NCBI GenBank assembly: GCA_025800215.1
Contig: JAOXSC010000221.1
Span: 33,399-97,398, forward strand
Direction: 5' to 3'
Length of the DNA: 64,000 nt
Source: Marinibacterium sp.
Lineage (GTDB): Bacteria > Pseudomonadota > Alphaproteobacteria > Rhodobacterales > Rhodobacteraceae
Within the stretch, counting starts at the first letter, position 1, and each line of letters starts with the position of its first letter. The notes below the pieces were generated by a model. The model was not told the origin of the DNA, searched no databases, and was given only the letters and a program-made list of their open reading frames with translations. Below are positions 1 through 8,431 of the stretch, piece after piece. The position numbers and the translations under genes were made by a program.

Positions 1-1
1 G

Positions 2-811
2 AGCCAGTTCGGAAGCTTTGTGGCCAATAGGGCCATCGACGGGATCATCGCCGGTGAACTGCCCCTTGCCCCGACCAATCAGGACAATGTCGCGGTCACG
101 CAGAACGGGCCCGACGAATGGCTGTCGCTTGTGCTGAATGCCGATGGCACGCCCGAGCTGGTCGATACCGTGACCCTGCACAACCGCTTTACCGAAGGCC
201 CGGCTGTCAACGAGCGCCTGAATGGCGCGGTGGTCGAGCTGCGCCACGATGACAAGGTGGTCTGGACATCGCAGCCGATCGACGGCGCAAGCGGTGGCAG
301 CATCCACCAGCTCAGCACCGGCGGCGTTCTGGGCGACGAGGTGCGCATCACCCATTCGGACGAGTTCCTGCAGCTGTCCGAGGTCGAAGTCTTCGGCACC
401 CCGGGTGTCGAGCAGATCACGGTGGATGCGATCCGTGCATCAAGCAACGGGTTCAGCGCGCCGACAGGGCGGGCCATCGACGGCATCATCGGTGGCAACA
501 ACTTCAACCACACCCTGAATGGGCCGGATGAATGGCTGTTGCTGGATCTCAACGCCGATGGCAGCGCGGATGAACTGGCCTTTGTCACCATCCACAACCG
601 CGCGGACGCCGTGGGCGAGCGGCTGGAAGGCGCGGTGCTTGAAGCCTGGAACGATGGCGAAGTGATCTGGACGTCCGACCCCATCACCGGGGCGGTGACC
701 GGCAGCGTGCATCAGTTTGCGCTGGATGGGATCCTGGCGGATCAGGTCCGTCTTACCCTGAGTGACAACTTCCTGCATGTCTCGGAAATCGAGGTGTTCG
801 GCTTCGTATAA
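2..811 (+). CDS. C-terminal part of a protein with two discoidin/F5-8C-like repeats (5' end outside window)
   Basis: The reading frame is open from base 2, so the gene starts before the window; the GTG at 20 is only an internal codon. Two similar blocks of about 125 residues follow each other. Each begins with RAIDGIIxG, contains GPDEWL, then a TLHNR or TIHNR strand and a GAV-E-VWTS-PI segment, and ends SEVEVFG or SEIEVFG. That ending is typical of the galactose-binding beta-sandwich of discoidin/F5-8C and fucolectin proteins, which bind carbohydrate on surface or secreted proteins. The upstream part, and any catalytic domain, cannot be seen. A strong terminator follows. The family call rests on the repeat pattern only. 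Confidence 0.6.
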   Translation, partial: SQFGSFVANRAIDGIIAGELPLAPTNQDNVAVTQNGPDEWLSLVLNADGTPELVDTVTLHNRFTEGPAVNERLNGAVVELRHDDKVVWTSQPIDGASGGSIHQLSTGGVLGDEVRITHSDEFLQLSEVEVFGTPGVEQITVDAIRASSNGFSAPTGRAIDGIIGGNNFNHTLNGPDEWLLLDLNADGSADELAFVTIHNRADAVGERLEGAVLEAWNDGEVIWTSDPITGAVTGSVHQFALDGILADQVRLTLSDNFLHVSEIEVFGFV

Positions 812-896
812 CAAGGGGCAGGCACACGGGCGCGGGATGCGATGTGCGTCGCGCGCCCACTGTGTTGCGGGTGACCCGTCCGATCCCGCAAAACTG

Positions 897-931
897 GCCG
901 CCGCTTCCTGGGAAGCGGTGGCTTTCTTTTT
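897..931 (+). terminator. Rho-independent terminator after the discoidin-like gene
   Basis: A 12-bp stem (GCCGCCGCTTCC pairing with GGAAGCGGTGGC, one G-T pair) with a 2-base loop is followed by TTTCTTTTT. It lies 86 bp after the stop codon. Confidence 0.8.
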
Positions 932-995
932 CTTCACAAACGCCTTACGTCCGCAGAAAAAACCTCCCAGATCCAGAATGTGCCAGAGCTTCCGG

Positions 996-1102
996 GCTAT
1001 ACACGACATGCTGCTCGAAGCTGTTGAAAGCCGGTTTGGCACCCACCGTGCGCCGGAACAGGTAGAAGTTCTGTCAGACAATGGCAGCGCCTACACTGCG
1101 AA
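996..1102 (+). pseudogene. IS3-family transposase (OrfB) fragment
   Basis: About 36 codons resemble the integrase core of IS3-family OrfB proteins: DMLLEAVESRFG, then APEQVEVLSDNGSAYTA, which carries the second catalytic Asp in SDNGS. Nothing before or after continues the protein. The match stops exactly where the terminal repeat of the next IS begins, and the DNA beyond that IS does not resume it. This is a dead remnant. Confidence 0.7.
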
Positions 1103-2052
1103 GGGACTCTGTTGCATAAATCTTGTGAACCCAGCGTGATAGCTGGGGTACATGAGCAAACCCACACCCCCGACCTACAAGACCAGGAATTGGCCGGTGT
1201 AGAATGAAGCGCTCAAGCGCCAGGGCTCGCTGACGATCTGGTTTGACGCCGAGATGACCTGGGATGCCGCGCCGACAGGCAAGCGTGGCCGACAGCAGAC
1301 CTACAGCGATGCCGCTATCCAGACGTGCCTTTCGAGGAGGGTTTTGTTCGGCATGGCGCTTCGGCAGACGACAGGCTTTGTCGAAAGCCTGTTGCGGCTG
1401 GTCGATCTCGACCGGGCGGTGCCCGACTTCAGCACCCTGTCCCGCCGCCAGAAAGCCCTGGTCGTCAACATCCCCTACCGTGGACCGAAGGGCCCGCTGC
1501 ATCTGCTCATCGACCGCATCGCGATCAAGGTGAAGGGCGAAGGTAAATGGCATGCCGTAAGCATGGTGGTCCCAAGCGGCGCGTCTGGCGCAAGATCCAC
1601 TTGCGGATTGATGAAGAAACGCCAGAGGTTCGGGCTGTGGAGGTCACCGGGAGCCACATCGGTGATGTGCCGGTCTTGACCGACCTGCTCGGCCAGATCC
1701 CGGAGGATGAGCAGATCGGCAGCGTCGCGGCAGACGGTGCCTATGATGCGCGCAAGTGCCACGATGCAATCGCTGACCGCGGCGCGCACGCTGTCATCCC
1801 GCCCCGCAAGAACGCCAAACCGTGGAAGACCGTCACCGCCGAAGCCGCATCGAAACAAAGATGCACTGTATGAAACTGCTGGGGCAGCGTCTCATGGCTC
1901 AGAACTTCGACCGACAGGTCGCGGAGCTTCAGGTCCGTATCGCCGTTCTGAACAGCTGCACCGCGCTCGGCACCCCTGTCACAGAGCCCGTGGAATAAGT
2001 CCGGCCGGGGAAAGGGGAACTCCGGCCATCAACCAGTTTGTGCAACAGTGCC
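1103..2052 (+). mobile_element. Degenerate IS5-family (IS903-type) insertion sequence
   Basis: The left end GGGACTCTGTTGCATAAATC (from 1103) and the right end, read inward as GGCACTGTTGCACAAACT (ending 2052), form an imperfect inverted repeat of the GGCTTTGTTG-AAATC kind known from IS903-like elements. The size, about 950 bp, fits the group. The 9-bp flanks differ (CACTGCGAA on the left, GCTTTGCAG on the right), so no target duplication survives. The transposase inside is broken in several places, so the element cannot move by itself. Confidence 0.75.
1152..1998 (+). pseudogene. IS5-family transposase, inactivated
   Basis: Starting at ATG 1152 (MSKPTPPTYKTRNWPV) the frame hits TAG at codon 17, where relatives have a Tyr codon. 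It then continues as NEALKRQGSLTIWFDAEMTW. A frameshift near 1548 moves the match to another frame (RKHGGPKRRVWRKIHL, then ADGAYD with a catalytic Asp). A deletion of roughly 40 codons near 1850 joins VTAEAAS to the C-terminal ETKMHCMKLLGQ. The protein end, VTEPVE plus stop, is at 1998. There are at least three independent lesions, so the relic is old. Confidence 0.8.
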
Positions 2053-2086
2053 GCTTTGCAGGCCCGGTGACATTTCTGAATGGTGT

Positions 2087-3010
2087 TTATATTCGGTTCA
2101 CAATTGCGCTGTCCCATGACGGGCTCTGCCAGATTTCAGCAATCAGGAAATCCATGAAGACCCGCACCTTGGGCGACAGGACGTTGGATTTGGGATAAAT
2201 GAACCAAAGCTCGTTGCCTTCGGCATCTTCGTACTCCGGCAGCACCCGCACCAACCGCCCTTCGACAAGATCGTTCTGGACGCTCCAGGACGCGTTCATG
2301 GCAATTCCGGCCCCAGCCACGGTCGCAAGCTTCATGCTCATGCCGTCATCCATGATCAGCGGGCTTCGGGCCGCGCCCGGATCAAAGCTGGCGACATCCC
2401 CTTGCGCCGTTCTGAGCGGTCGCGCGCGCCGGTGCCGGAACCCGATCAGCGTGTGACGGGCCAGATCGGCTGGTGTTTCGGGTGTGCCATGGACCTCGAG
2501 ATAGGCGGGTGCGGCGCACAGGATTCGTTTGTCATCCGCAAGTTTGCGCCCCTTGAGGCTGCTGTCAGCCACCGGCGCATCACGCAGCGCCAAATCATAG
2601 CTGCCTTCGATCAGATCGAAGGGAATGTCCGACAGCCGCAGATCAAGGGCCACGCCAGGCTGCTGTTGCTGGAACTTGGCCAGAAGCGGCACGATGTAGA
2701 GCTGTGCAAACGTGCTGGGCGCGGTAAAGCGCAGCGTGCCGCTGGCCTGCGCAGCACCCTGCCCCAACGCGGCAAGCGCCGCTGACTCCTGCGCGAGAAT
2801 TTCGCGCGCATAGGGCAGAAATTCCGCGCCTTCCACCGACAGCGACACCTTGCGCGTCGACCGATGCAGCAATTCGGTTCCCAGCTCTCGCTCAAGCTTG
2901 GCCAGACGCGCGCTGGAGACGGCGGGCACCAGCCCCAGTTCGCGGCCCGCGGCGGAGATGTTCAGCTTGGACGCGGCCAGAACGAAAAGCCGCAGGGCTT
3001 GGGTGTCCAT
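2087..3010 (-). CDS. LysR-family transcriptional regulator
   Basis: 307 residues, the normal LysR length. The N-terminal winged helix-turn-helix (about residues 1-60) reads MDTQALRLFVLAASKLNISAA, with ELGLVPAVSSARLAKLE as the recognition segment. An effector-binding domain follows. The gene is divergent from the nitroreductase at 3121, the classic arrangement for a LysR regulator and its target, and the 110 bp between them carry a dyad at 3083-3098. Its stop lies 35 bp from the right end of the decayed IS, but the C-terminus has normal length. The effector is unknown. Confidence 0.88.
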   Translation of the reverse strand: MDTQALRLFVLAASKLNISAAGRELGLVPAVSSARLAKLERELGTELLHRSTRKVSLSVEGAEFLPYAREILAQESAALAALGQGAAQASGTLRFTAPSTFAQLYIVPLLAKFQQQQPGVALDLRLSDIPFDLIEGSYDLALRDAPVADSSLKGRKLADDKRILCAAPAYLEVHGTPETPADLARHTLIGFRHRRARPLRTAQGDVASFDPGAARSPLIMDDGMSMKLATVAGAGIAMNASWSVQNDLVEGRLVRVLPEYEDAEGNELWFIYPKSNVLSPKVRVFMDFLIAEIWQSPSWDSAIVNRI

Positions 3011-3082
3011 CGTCTTATTATTCGTGATTTGCGAAAACTAAAACCATAATTGCGTCGGTTTCTTCGGATTTTGCAAGTGATA

Positions 3083-3098
3083 TTTCGCTACGACGAAA
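3083..3098. promoter_or_regulatory. Candidate LysR operator dyad
   Basis: TTTCG-CTACGA-CGAAA is a 5+6+5 inverted repeat, 23 bp before the nitroreductase start in the divergent intergenic region. The T-N-A geometry suits a LysR-type site. This is inference from position and symmetry only. Confidence 0.35.
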
Positions 3099-3120
3099 CG
3101 CAGATCAACCGGAGCTTCCT

Positions 3121-3816
3121 ATGTCCGAACAGACCGATGTCCAGTCGCAGATCCTTGATGCCTTCAATTTCCGGCACGCAACCAAGATCTTTGATCCCAC
3201 CAAAACGCTCAGCGAGAGCGAATTTGCCACCATTCTTGAGGCGGGTCGCCTGTCGCCGACCTCGTTCGGGCACGAACCTTTCAAGATCCTCGTGATCCAG
3301 TCGCCCGAGATGCGCGCCCATTTTCGGGACTTCGCCTGGGGCGCAAATGGCATGATGAACGGATCGGCAGGCCAGCTGGGCACGGCCAGCCATTTCGGCA
3401 TCATCCTGGCCAGCACCGCCGAGATGATGACCGCAGGATCCGACTATCTTCAGCGGCACTATCGCGATGTCAAACAGCTCCCCGATGAGGTCATCGAGAT
3501 CTTCAATAATGCCTATGGCAAATTTCAGTCCACCGATCACCGCGTCACGTCCGAGCGCGAAATTCAGGACTGGTCCGGCAAGCAGGCCTATATCGTGCTG
3601 GCCAACATGCTCACGACGGCCGCGCTGATGGGCATCGATTCCTGCCCCATCGAAGGCTTTGACATGGACCAGACCACCAGGGCACTGGCCGAGCATTTCG
3701 ACATTGATACCGGCAAATGGAAGCCCGCCGTCATGTTTGCCTTTGGCCATCGCGCCAGCGATCCCGAATTCCCCAAGACCCGCCGCGCCCTGTCCGAAAC
3801 GGTGCAGTGGTTCTGA
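3121..3816 (+). CDS. Nitroreductase-family NAD(P)H-dependent FMN oxidoreductase
   Basis: 231 residues, close to the NfsB/YdjA-like length. The N-terminal NFRHATKIFDPTKTLS and ILEAGRLSPTSFGHEPFKILV match the FMN-binding start of the nitroreductase fold, in which a short Arg/Ser motif contacts the FMN phosphate. The C-terminal part holds the ANMLTTAALMGIDSCPIEGF helix typical of the family. Such enzymes reduce nitro compounds, quinones or enones with NAD(P)H in the cytoplasm. The gene is alone in its transcription unit, divergent from the LysR gene 2087-3010, and ends in a hairpin. The natural substrate is unknown. Confidence 0.88.
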   Translation: MSEQTDVQSQILDAFNFRHATKIFDPTKTLSESEFATILEAGRLSPTSFGHEPFKILVIQSPEMRAHFRDFAWGANGMMNGSAGQLGTASHFGIILASTAEMMTAGSDYLQRHYRDVKQLPDEVIEIFNNAYGKFQSTDHRVTSEREIQDWSGKQAYIVLANMLTTAALMGIDSCPIEGFDMDQTTRALAEHFDIDTGKWKPAVMFAFGHRASDPEFPKTRRALSETVQWF

Positions 3817-3862
3817 CACGATACCCGCCACCCGTTCAGACGGTGGCGCCCGCGATTGCGAT

Positions 3863-3888
3863 GGGCCGGAAAGATCCCTTTCCGGCCC
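3863..3888 (+). terminator. Perfect hairpin after the nitroreductase gene
   Basis: GGGCCGGAAAG and its exact complement CTTTCCGGCCC are separated by ATCC. There is no following T-run, so it may be a weak or Rho-aided terminator. Confidence 0.55.
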
Positions 3889-4029
3889 AGGCATCTAAAT
3901 GATAGATATAATGTTCAAGACCGTGCAGCTGCCGTGGCACACACGATTTCCGAACTGCACCCCCAGACGATAAGTTTCTTTTCAAGCAGTGCCTTACACA
4001 CAAACCTTGCGCACGCACCCGATGGAACG

Positions 4030-4057
4030 TTGACAAAACCGAAACAAGGGCGATGAT
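4030..4057 (+). promoter_or_regulatory. Putative promoter of the first TRAP operon
   Basis: TTGACA (4030-4035) and GATGAT (4052-4057) are spaced by 16 bp. The -10 overlaps the operator at 4056-4074, as expected for repression. Confidence 0.5.
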
Positions 4058-4074
4058 GATACGCATCATGCAGA
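4056..4074. promoter_or_regulatory. Operator A: ATGATA-N6-ATGCAGA
   Basis: One of four related sites in the window (others at 20035, 20095 and 24234). It contains the perfect inverted repeat ATGAT-ACGC-ATCAT. It lies at the -10 of the TRAP promoter. The likely ligand protein is the TetR regulator at 24432; this is inference. Confidence 0.6.
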
Positions 4075-4115
4075 ACGGTTGGAGGGCCGGCATGAACGAC
4101 AAGGGGAGGAAAGTC

Positions 4116-5156
4116 GTGAAAAAGATTATCGCAACAGCCGCGACCGTGCTGGCGCTCGGTCCGATGGCGGCGGCCGCACAACAGACGCTTATCTTTGGCG
4201 AAGCTGCTCCGAACCGCGGCGCGCGGTCCGAGACACTGACATGGGTGATCAACGAAATTACCGACAAAACCGGCATGCCGGTTCAGGAGCAATGGGCCGG
4301 GGCGCTGTTCAATGCCGCGGGCGCCCTGGACGGCATTGGCAGCCGGGTCGCCGATTTCGGCACCGTCATCGCCGCCTATAACCCGACCGAGCTGACCGGC
4401 TATAACATCGCCGATCTGCCGCTTGGCTATACCGATCCCTGGGTGCTGATGCAGGCGACCGACGACCTGATGCGCTCGACCCCCGAAATCCAGCAGCAGA
4501 TGGCCGATCTGGGGCTGGTCTATGTGGGCGGCAGCACCACCACCGCGCTGGATCTGGGCTGCAAGGACAAGACCATCACGACACTGGCCGATTTTGACGG
4601 GGTGTCCGTCCGGGTGGCGGGCACCTATGGGCGCGCGCTCAGCGATGTCTATGGCGTGATCCCGGTGCGTGACAGCATCTACAACGCATATCAGGGTCTG
4701 GATACCGGCCTTTACGATTGTTCAATGGGCTATGCCTATGTCACCAACGCGCTGCGCTGGTATGAGCAATTCACATCCTACACCAAGCTGGGCTGGGGCC
4801 AGTTCGGCGGGGTCGGGCTGGTGATGAACCTCGACACCTGGGAAAGCCTCAGCCCCGAAGATCAGGCCGCCATCACCGAAATCGGCAAGCAGATGACCAA
4901 CCATTTCGGTGAGGCCATCCAGGCCGAAACCCAAGCCGCCTTTGCGCAGATGGAAGAAAACGGGATCGAGATCCTCGAGATCACCGATGCCGAGCGTGAA
5001 CAGCTTCTGGCCTCGAGCGAGCCCTATATCGCCGAATGGGTCGAACGCGCCAACAAGAGCGGGCTGGATGGAGAAGCCCTTCTGGTCACCTTCCGCGGCC
5101 TGCTGGACAAGTACGAACAGGAACGCATCGAACAGGGTTACCCCTGGGAGCGCTAA
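4116..5156 (+). CDS. TRAP transporter substrate-binding protein (DctP family)
   Basis: 346 residues. I choose the GTG start because AGGGGAGG lies 6 bp before it and the protein then opens with a clean signal peptide (KKIIATAATVLALGPMAAAAQ, cleavage near AAA-QQ). An ATG in frame at 4092 is the alternative. The mature protein has the DctP fold. DGVSVRVAGTYGRAL holds the conserved Arg that grips the carboxylate of the ligand, so the substrate is probably an organic acid. It feeds the QM permease encoded next. A 180-bp gap with a hairpin separates it from dctQ, commonly a device for making more binding protein than permease. Confidence 0.9.
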   Translation: MKKIIATAATVLALGPMAAAAQQTLIFGEAAPNRGARSETLTWVINEITDKTGMPVQEQWAGALFNAAGALDGIGSRVADFGTVIAAYNPTELTGYNIADLPLGYTDPWVLMQATDDLMRSTPEIQQQMADLGLVYVGGSTTTALDLGCKDKTITTLADFDGVSVRVAGTYGRALSDVYGVIPVRDSIYNAYQGLDTGLYDCSMGYAYVTNALRWYEQFTSYTKLGWGQFGGVGLVMNLDTWESLSPEDQAAITEIGKQMTNHFGEAIQAETQAAFAQMEENGIEILEITDAEREQLLASSEPYIAEWVERANKSGLDGEALLVTFRGLLDKYEQERIEQGYPWER

Positions 5157-5180
5157 GCGCACCCCCTGCCCGGCACCCAA

Positions 5181-5200
5181 CACCCCGGTAACACGGGGTG
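5181..5200 (+). promoter_or_regulatory. Intercistronic hairpin between TRAP P and Q genes
   Basis: CACCCCG-GTAACA-CGGGGTG forms a 7-bp stem, flanked by further GC-rich complementary segments (GCCCGGC, GCCGGGC). No U-tract follows. It may stabilise the upstream mRNA or attenuate transcription, as often proposed for TRAP P/QM stoichiometry. Confidence 0.4.
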
Positions 5201-5336
5201 ACAAGGGGGCCGGGCGGGGACGGTTTTGCCACATCCCTCGGGATGCAACCGGTCGCGCGCCTGGTCGCGCGGCGCTTGCCCGGCGGCCTCTTCATGGCCA
5301 CCGGTTGTCCATCAACATCATCAGGAAACCAATCGC

Positions 5337-5873
5337 ATGCTCAGGCAGTTCGAAGATTTCCTTCACAAGTTTTCCGCCTTTCTCATCTTCTTTGTCGGAG
5401 CGCTGATTTTCGGCAATGTGGTGGCGCGGGCGCTGTTTCGCACCCAGATCCCCGACACCATCATCATCGTCCCCGAACTGATGGTGGCGATGATCCTGTT
5501 CCCTCTGGCCGCCGTGACGCGGGACCGGTCGCATATCGTGGTCGAACTGGTGTCGCGCAAGATGCCCCGGCAGGCTCAGGGCTGGCTGGTGGTCTTCGGA
5601 TCGCTGATCGGCCTGATCGCCATCGGTATCCTGCTTTATGCCGGGATCCATGATCTGGAAAAGGTTATATCGCGCCAGTCCCAGTTCGCGGGCGACCTTG
5701 AGCTGCCCAAATGGCCCGGCGTGGCCGCCTATGTGGCGGGGCTCGCCTTTTGCGCGGTGCGGCTGGTGCTGATGCTGCTGCAGGACGGGCTGGCCTGCCT
5801 GCGCGGCGACGTGGATGACCTGATCGCCCCCCATGACACTGCCGACGACATCGAAGACAAGGAGCAAGTCTGA
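5337..5873 (+). CDS. TRAP transporter small permease (DctQ family)
   Basis: 178 residues starting at ATG 5337 (MLRQFEDFLHKF); the longer upstream frame is not protein-like. Four hydrophobic segments are visible (FLIFFVGALIFGNVV; IIIVPELMVAMILFPL; GWLVVFGSLIGLIAIG; a last one near VAAYVAGLAFCAVRLVLML), the standard DctQ topology in the inner membrane. The stop codon overlaps the start of the large permease by one base (TGATG), so the two are translationally coupled. Confidence 0.88.
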   Translation: MLRQFEDFLHKFSAFLIFFVGALIFGNVVARALFRTQIPDTIIIVPELMVAMILFPLAAVTRDRSHIVVELVSRKMPRQAQGWLVVFGSLIGLIAIGILLYAGIHDLEKVISRQSQFAGDLELPKWPGVAAYVAGLAFCAVRLVLMLLQDGLACLRGDVDDLIAPHDTADDIEDKEQV

Positions 5874-7210
5874 TGAGTGCAATCATTATTGGCGCCTGGT
5901 CCTTCTGTTCGGCGGTGGGGCTGCTGATCCTGCGCACCCCGATCGCCTTTGCGCTGTCGCTGGTGGCGTCGATCTCGATGTTCCTGATGTTCGCATCGCG
6001 CACCGGCACGCTGGATTTCGACCGGGCCTGGACGCCCGCGACGTCGCTGATTTTTTCGTCGACCTTCGAGATCCTGCACAAATACGAACTGTCGATGATC
6101 CCTCTCTTTGTGGCGCTTGGCCATATCAGCTATCACGCGCAGATCACCACCAAGATCTACCATGCCGCCCGGATCTGGATGAACCGCATCCCCGGAGGCG
6201 TGGCCATGGCGTCGATCCTGGGCTGCGGCGGATTTTCGGCGGTGACGGGATCGTCCATTGCCTGTGCATCCACCATGGGCCGGATCTGCTGCCCCGAAAT
6301 GCTGCGCATCGGGTATGATCCGCGTCTGGCCACGTCATCGGTGGCGGTGGGCGGCACGCTGGGGTCTCTGATCCCGCCATCGGTTCTGTTCATCCTGTAT
6401 GGGATCTTCACCGAAACCTCGATCAGTCAGCTGTTCCTGGCCGGAGTGCTGCCCGGTCTGCTGTCGCTGGCGGGGTTCCTGCTGGTGGTCTATATCTGGG
6501 TCCGCCGCAAACCCGAAGTCGCCCCGATGATGGAAGACACCGTCACACGGGCCGAGCGGTTCCGCGCCCTGCTGCAGATCTGGCCGGCGCTGCTGCTGTT
6601 CCTGATCATCATCGGCGGGATCTATGGCGGGATCTTCACCCCGACCGAAGCCGCCGCCGTCAGCCTTGCAGCGACCATCGCCATCGGGCTGGCACAGCGT
6701 CTGCTGACCTTTGAAAACATCTGGTCGTCGCTCAAGGAAACCGCCTATCAGACCACCACGCTGTTCATTCTGGCGGCCGCCGCCAAGATGTTCGTGGGCT
6801 TCATCGCCCTGACCGGTGTGGCCGGGCAGGTGTCGGACGCGGCCCAGGCGGCGAACCTGTCGCCGGCCATGCTGCTGCTGCTGATCGCGGTGATCTATCT
6901 GGTTCTGGGGATGTTCATGGATCCCATCGGGATCATGATCCTGACCCTGCCGATCTTCATCCCGCTGGTCGAAGGGTTCAACATGGATCTGATCTGGTTC
7001 GGCGTGGTGGTGATCAAGCTTCTGGAAATCAGCCTGATCACGCCACCGGTGGGGCTGAATGCCTTTGTCATCGCATCGGTCACCAGCTCATCGGTGAAAC
7101 TGGACGAGATCTTTGCAGGGATCGCCCGCTTCCTGACCATCGACATCCTGGTGCTGATCCTGATCATCGCCTTCCCGGTGATTTCGCTGCTGATCCCCAA
7201 TTCGATGTAG
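5873..7210 (+). CDS. TRAP transporter large permease (DctM family)
   Basis: 445 residues, about twelve hydrophobic segments. Characteristic DctM motifs are present: GGVAMASILGCGGFSAVTGSSIA, then GGTLGSLIPPSVLFILYG in the first half and ITPPVGLNAFVIASV in the second. Such proteins form the Na+-driven translocation channel. It completes the P-Q-M set and is followed, after 95 bp with a GC hairpin (7242-7273), by an alcohol dehydrogenase in the same direction. The operon thus couples uptake with oxidation. Confidence 0.92.
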   Translation: MSAIIIGAWSFCSAVGLLILRTPIAFALSLVASISMFLMFASRTGTLDFDRAWTPATSLIFSSTFEILHKYELSMIPLFVALGHISYHAQITTKIYHAARIWMNRIPGGVAMASILGCGGFSAVTGSSIACASTMGRICCPEMLRIGYDPRLATSSVAVGGTLGSLIPPSVLFILYGIFTETSISQLFLAGVLPGLLSLAGFLLVVYIWVRRKPEVAPMMEDTVTRAERFRALLQIWPALLLFLIIIGGIYGGIFTPTEAAAVSLAATIAIGLAQRLLTFENIWSSLKETAYQTTTLFILAAAAKMFVGFIALTGVAGQVSDAAQAANLSPAMLLLLIAVIYLVLGMFMDPIGIMILTLPIFIPLVEGFNMDLIWFGVVVIKLLEISLITPPVGLNAFVIASVTSSSVKLDEIFAGIARFLTIDILVLILIIAFPVISLLIPNSM

Positions 7211-7241
7211 CACCGCGCAGGATCGGCTGATCACAGCCTCT

Positions 7242-7273
7242 GGTGTCGCCGCCCGCCCGGCGGCGGCGCCACC
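7242..7273 (+). promoter_or_regulatory. GC-rich intercistronic hairpin
   Basis: GGTGTCGCCGCC pairs with GGCGGCGGCGCCACC (one bulge) between the TRAP large permease and the dehydrogenase. There is no U-tract. Possible mRNA stabiliser or partial terminator. Confidence 0.35.
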
Positions 7274-7305
7274 ACCGCAACCCCCACACGCCCCCGGAGG
7301 TCATC

Positions 7306-8376
7306 ATGAAGAACGCATGCTACTGCGTCACCGAACACCGTGCGCCGCTGCAACGGATCATCCAGGACACACCTGAGCTGACCGGCGATCAGGTGCTGCT
7401 ACGTGTGACGGCGTCGGGGGTCTGTCACAGCGACCTGCATTTCTGGGAAGGCCGCTATGACATCGGAGACGGTCAGGACATGAGCCTGTCTGATCGCGGT
7501 GTCACACTGCCCCTGACCATGGGCCATGAAATCGCGGGCGAGGTGGTGGCGCTTGGGCCCGATGCCAGCGGCATCGACATCGGCGCGCCCTATCTGGTCT
7601 ACCCGTGGCTCGGCTGCGGCGACTGCGCGGTCTGCGACCGGGACGAAGAAAACCTCTGCCCCAATCAGGCACGGTCGCTGGGGATCTTTACCCCCGGCGG
7701 ATATGCCGAATATGTGGTGGTGCCACGGGCGAAATACTGTCTGCCTCTGGGCGATCTGGACCCTGCCCGCGCCGCACCGCTGGCCTGTTCAGGGGTCACG
7801 ACCTATAGCGCGCTTGGCAAATTCAGAGACGCCATCCGCACCGATCCGGTGGTGATCATGGGCGCCGGGGGGCTGGGCCATATGGCGCTGCGCATGGTGC
7901 GGGCGCTGTCGGGCAAGGGCGCGGTCTTTGTCGATCTTGACCCGGCCAAGCGTCAGGCGGTGCTGGATGCGGGCGCCCTGGCCGCCATTGACGGGGCCGC
8001 CCCGGATGCGGCCGATCAGATCCGCGCGGCCACCGGCGGTGGCGCGCGGCTGGTGCTGGATCTGGTGGGCGCCGAAAGCACGATCACCCTTGGGCTTGCT
8101 GCCGGTCTCAAAGGGGTGCGGGTCGTGGTGGTGGGCATGTTCGGCGGCCAGATCAAGCTGCCCACGGTCTATTTCCCGATGCGCGCGATGACGCTGGAAG
8201 GATCCTATGTGGGCAACCTCAAGGAATTGCGCGCCCTGCTGGACCTTGTGCGCAGCGGCGCGCTGGACATTGCCCCGGTCACCCGCCGGCCCCTGCACGA
8301 TGCCAATGCCGCGCTGATGGATCTGCGCGATGGCAAGGTCGTCGGGCGCGTGGTGCTGACGCCCGATCCCGCCTGA
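7306..8376 (+). CDS. Zinc-dependent alcohol dehydrogenase (MDR superfamily)
   Basis: 356 residues from ATG 7306, preceded by CGGAGG at 7 bp. The catalytic zinc ligands are seen in GVCHSDLHFW (Cys, Asp) and MGHEIAGEV (His, Glu). The structural zinc loop carries four Cys in GCGDCAVCDRDEENLC. The nucleotide-binding fold has VVIMGAGGLGHMAL, and VDLDPAKR ends with the Asp that favours NAD+. It oxidises an alcohol to an aldehyde or ketone in the cytoplasm, and probably acts on the compound imported by the preceding TRAP system. The substrate is not predictable. Confidence 0.9.
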   Translation: MKNACYCVTEHRAPLQRIIQDTPELTGDQVLLRVTASGVCHSDLHFWEGRYDIGDGQDMSLSDRGVTLPLTMGHEIAGEVVALGPDASGIDIGAPYLVYPWLGCGDCAVCDRDEENLCPNQARSLGIFTPGGYAEYVVVPRAKYCLPLGDLDPARAAPLACSGVTTYSALGKFRDAIRTDPVVIMGAGGLGHMALRMVRALSGKGAVFVDLDPAKRQAVLDAGALAAIDGAAPDAADQIRAATGGGARLVLDLVGAESTITLGLAAGLKGVRVVVVGMFGGQIKLPTVYFPMRAMTLEGSYVGNLKELRALLDLVRSGALDIAPVTRRPLHDANAALMDLRDGKVVGRVVLTPDPA

Positions 8377-8431
8377 CAACCATGCGCCGCCCGACCCCAT
8401 TCACCATCTGAACCACAGCGGAGGATCCCAG

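Noticed and set aside
20..811. A complete secreted two-domain protein starting at GTG 20
   Set aside because: The frame is open to the window edge and the start would fall inside the first repeat. It is a partial gene without visible signal peptide.
2087..3010. LysR gene truncated by the neighbouring IS relic
   Set aside because: The protein has full family length and its own stop 35 bp before the IS end.
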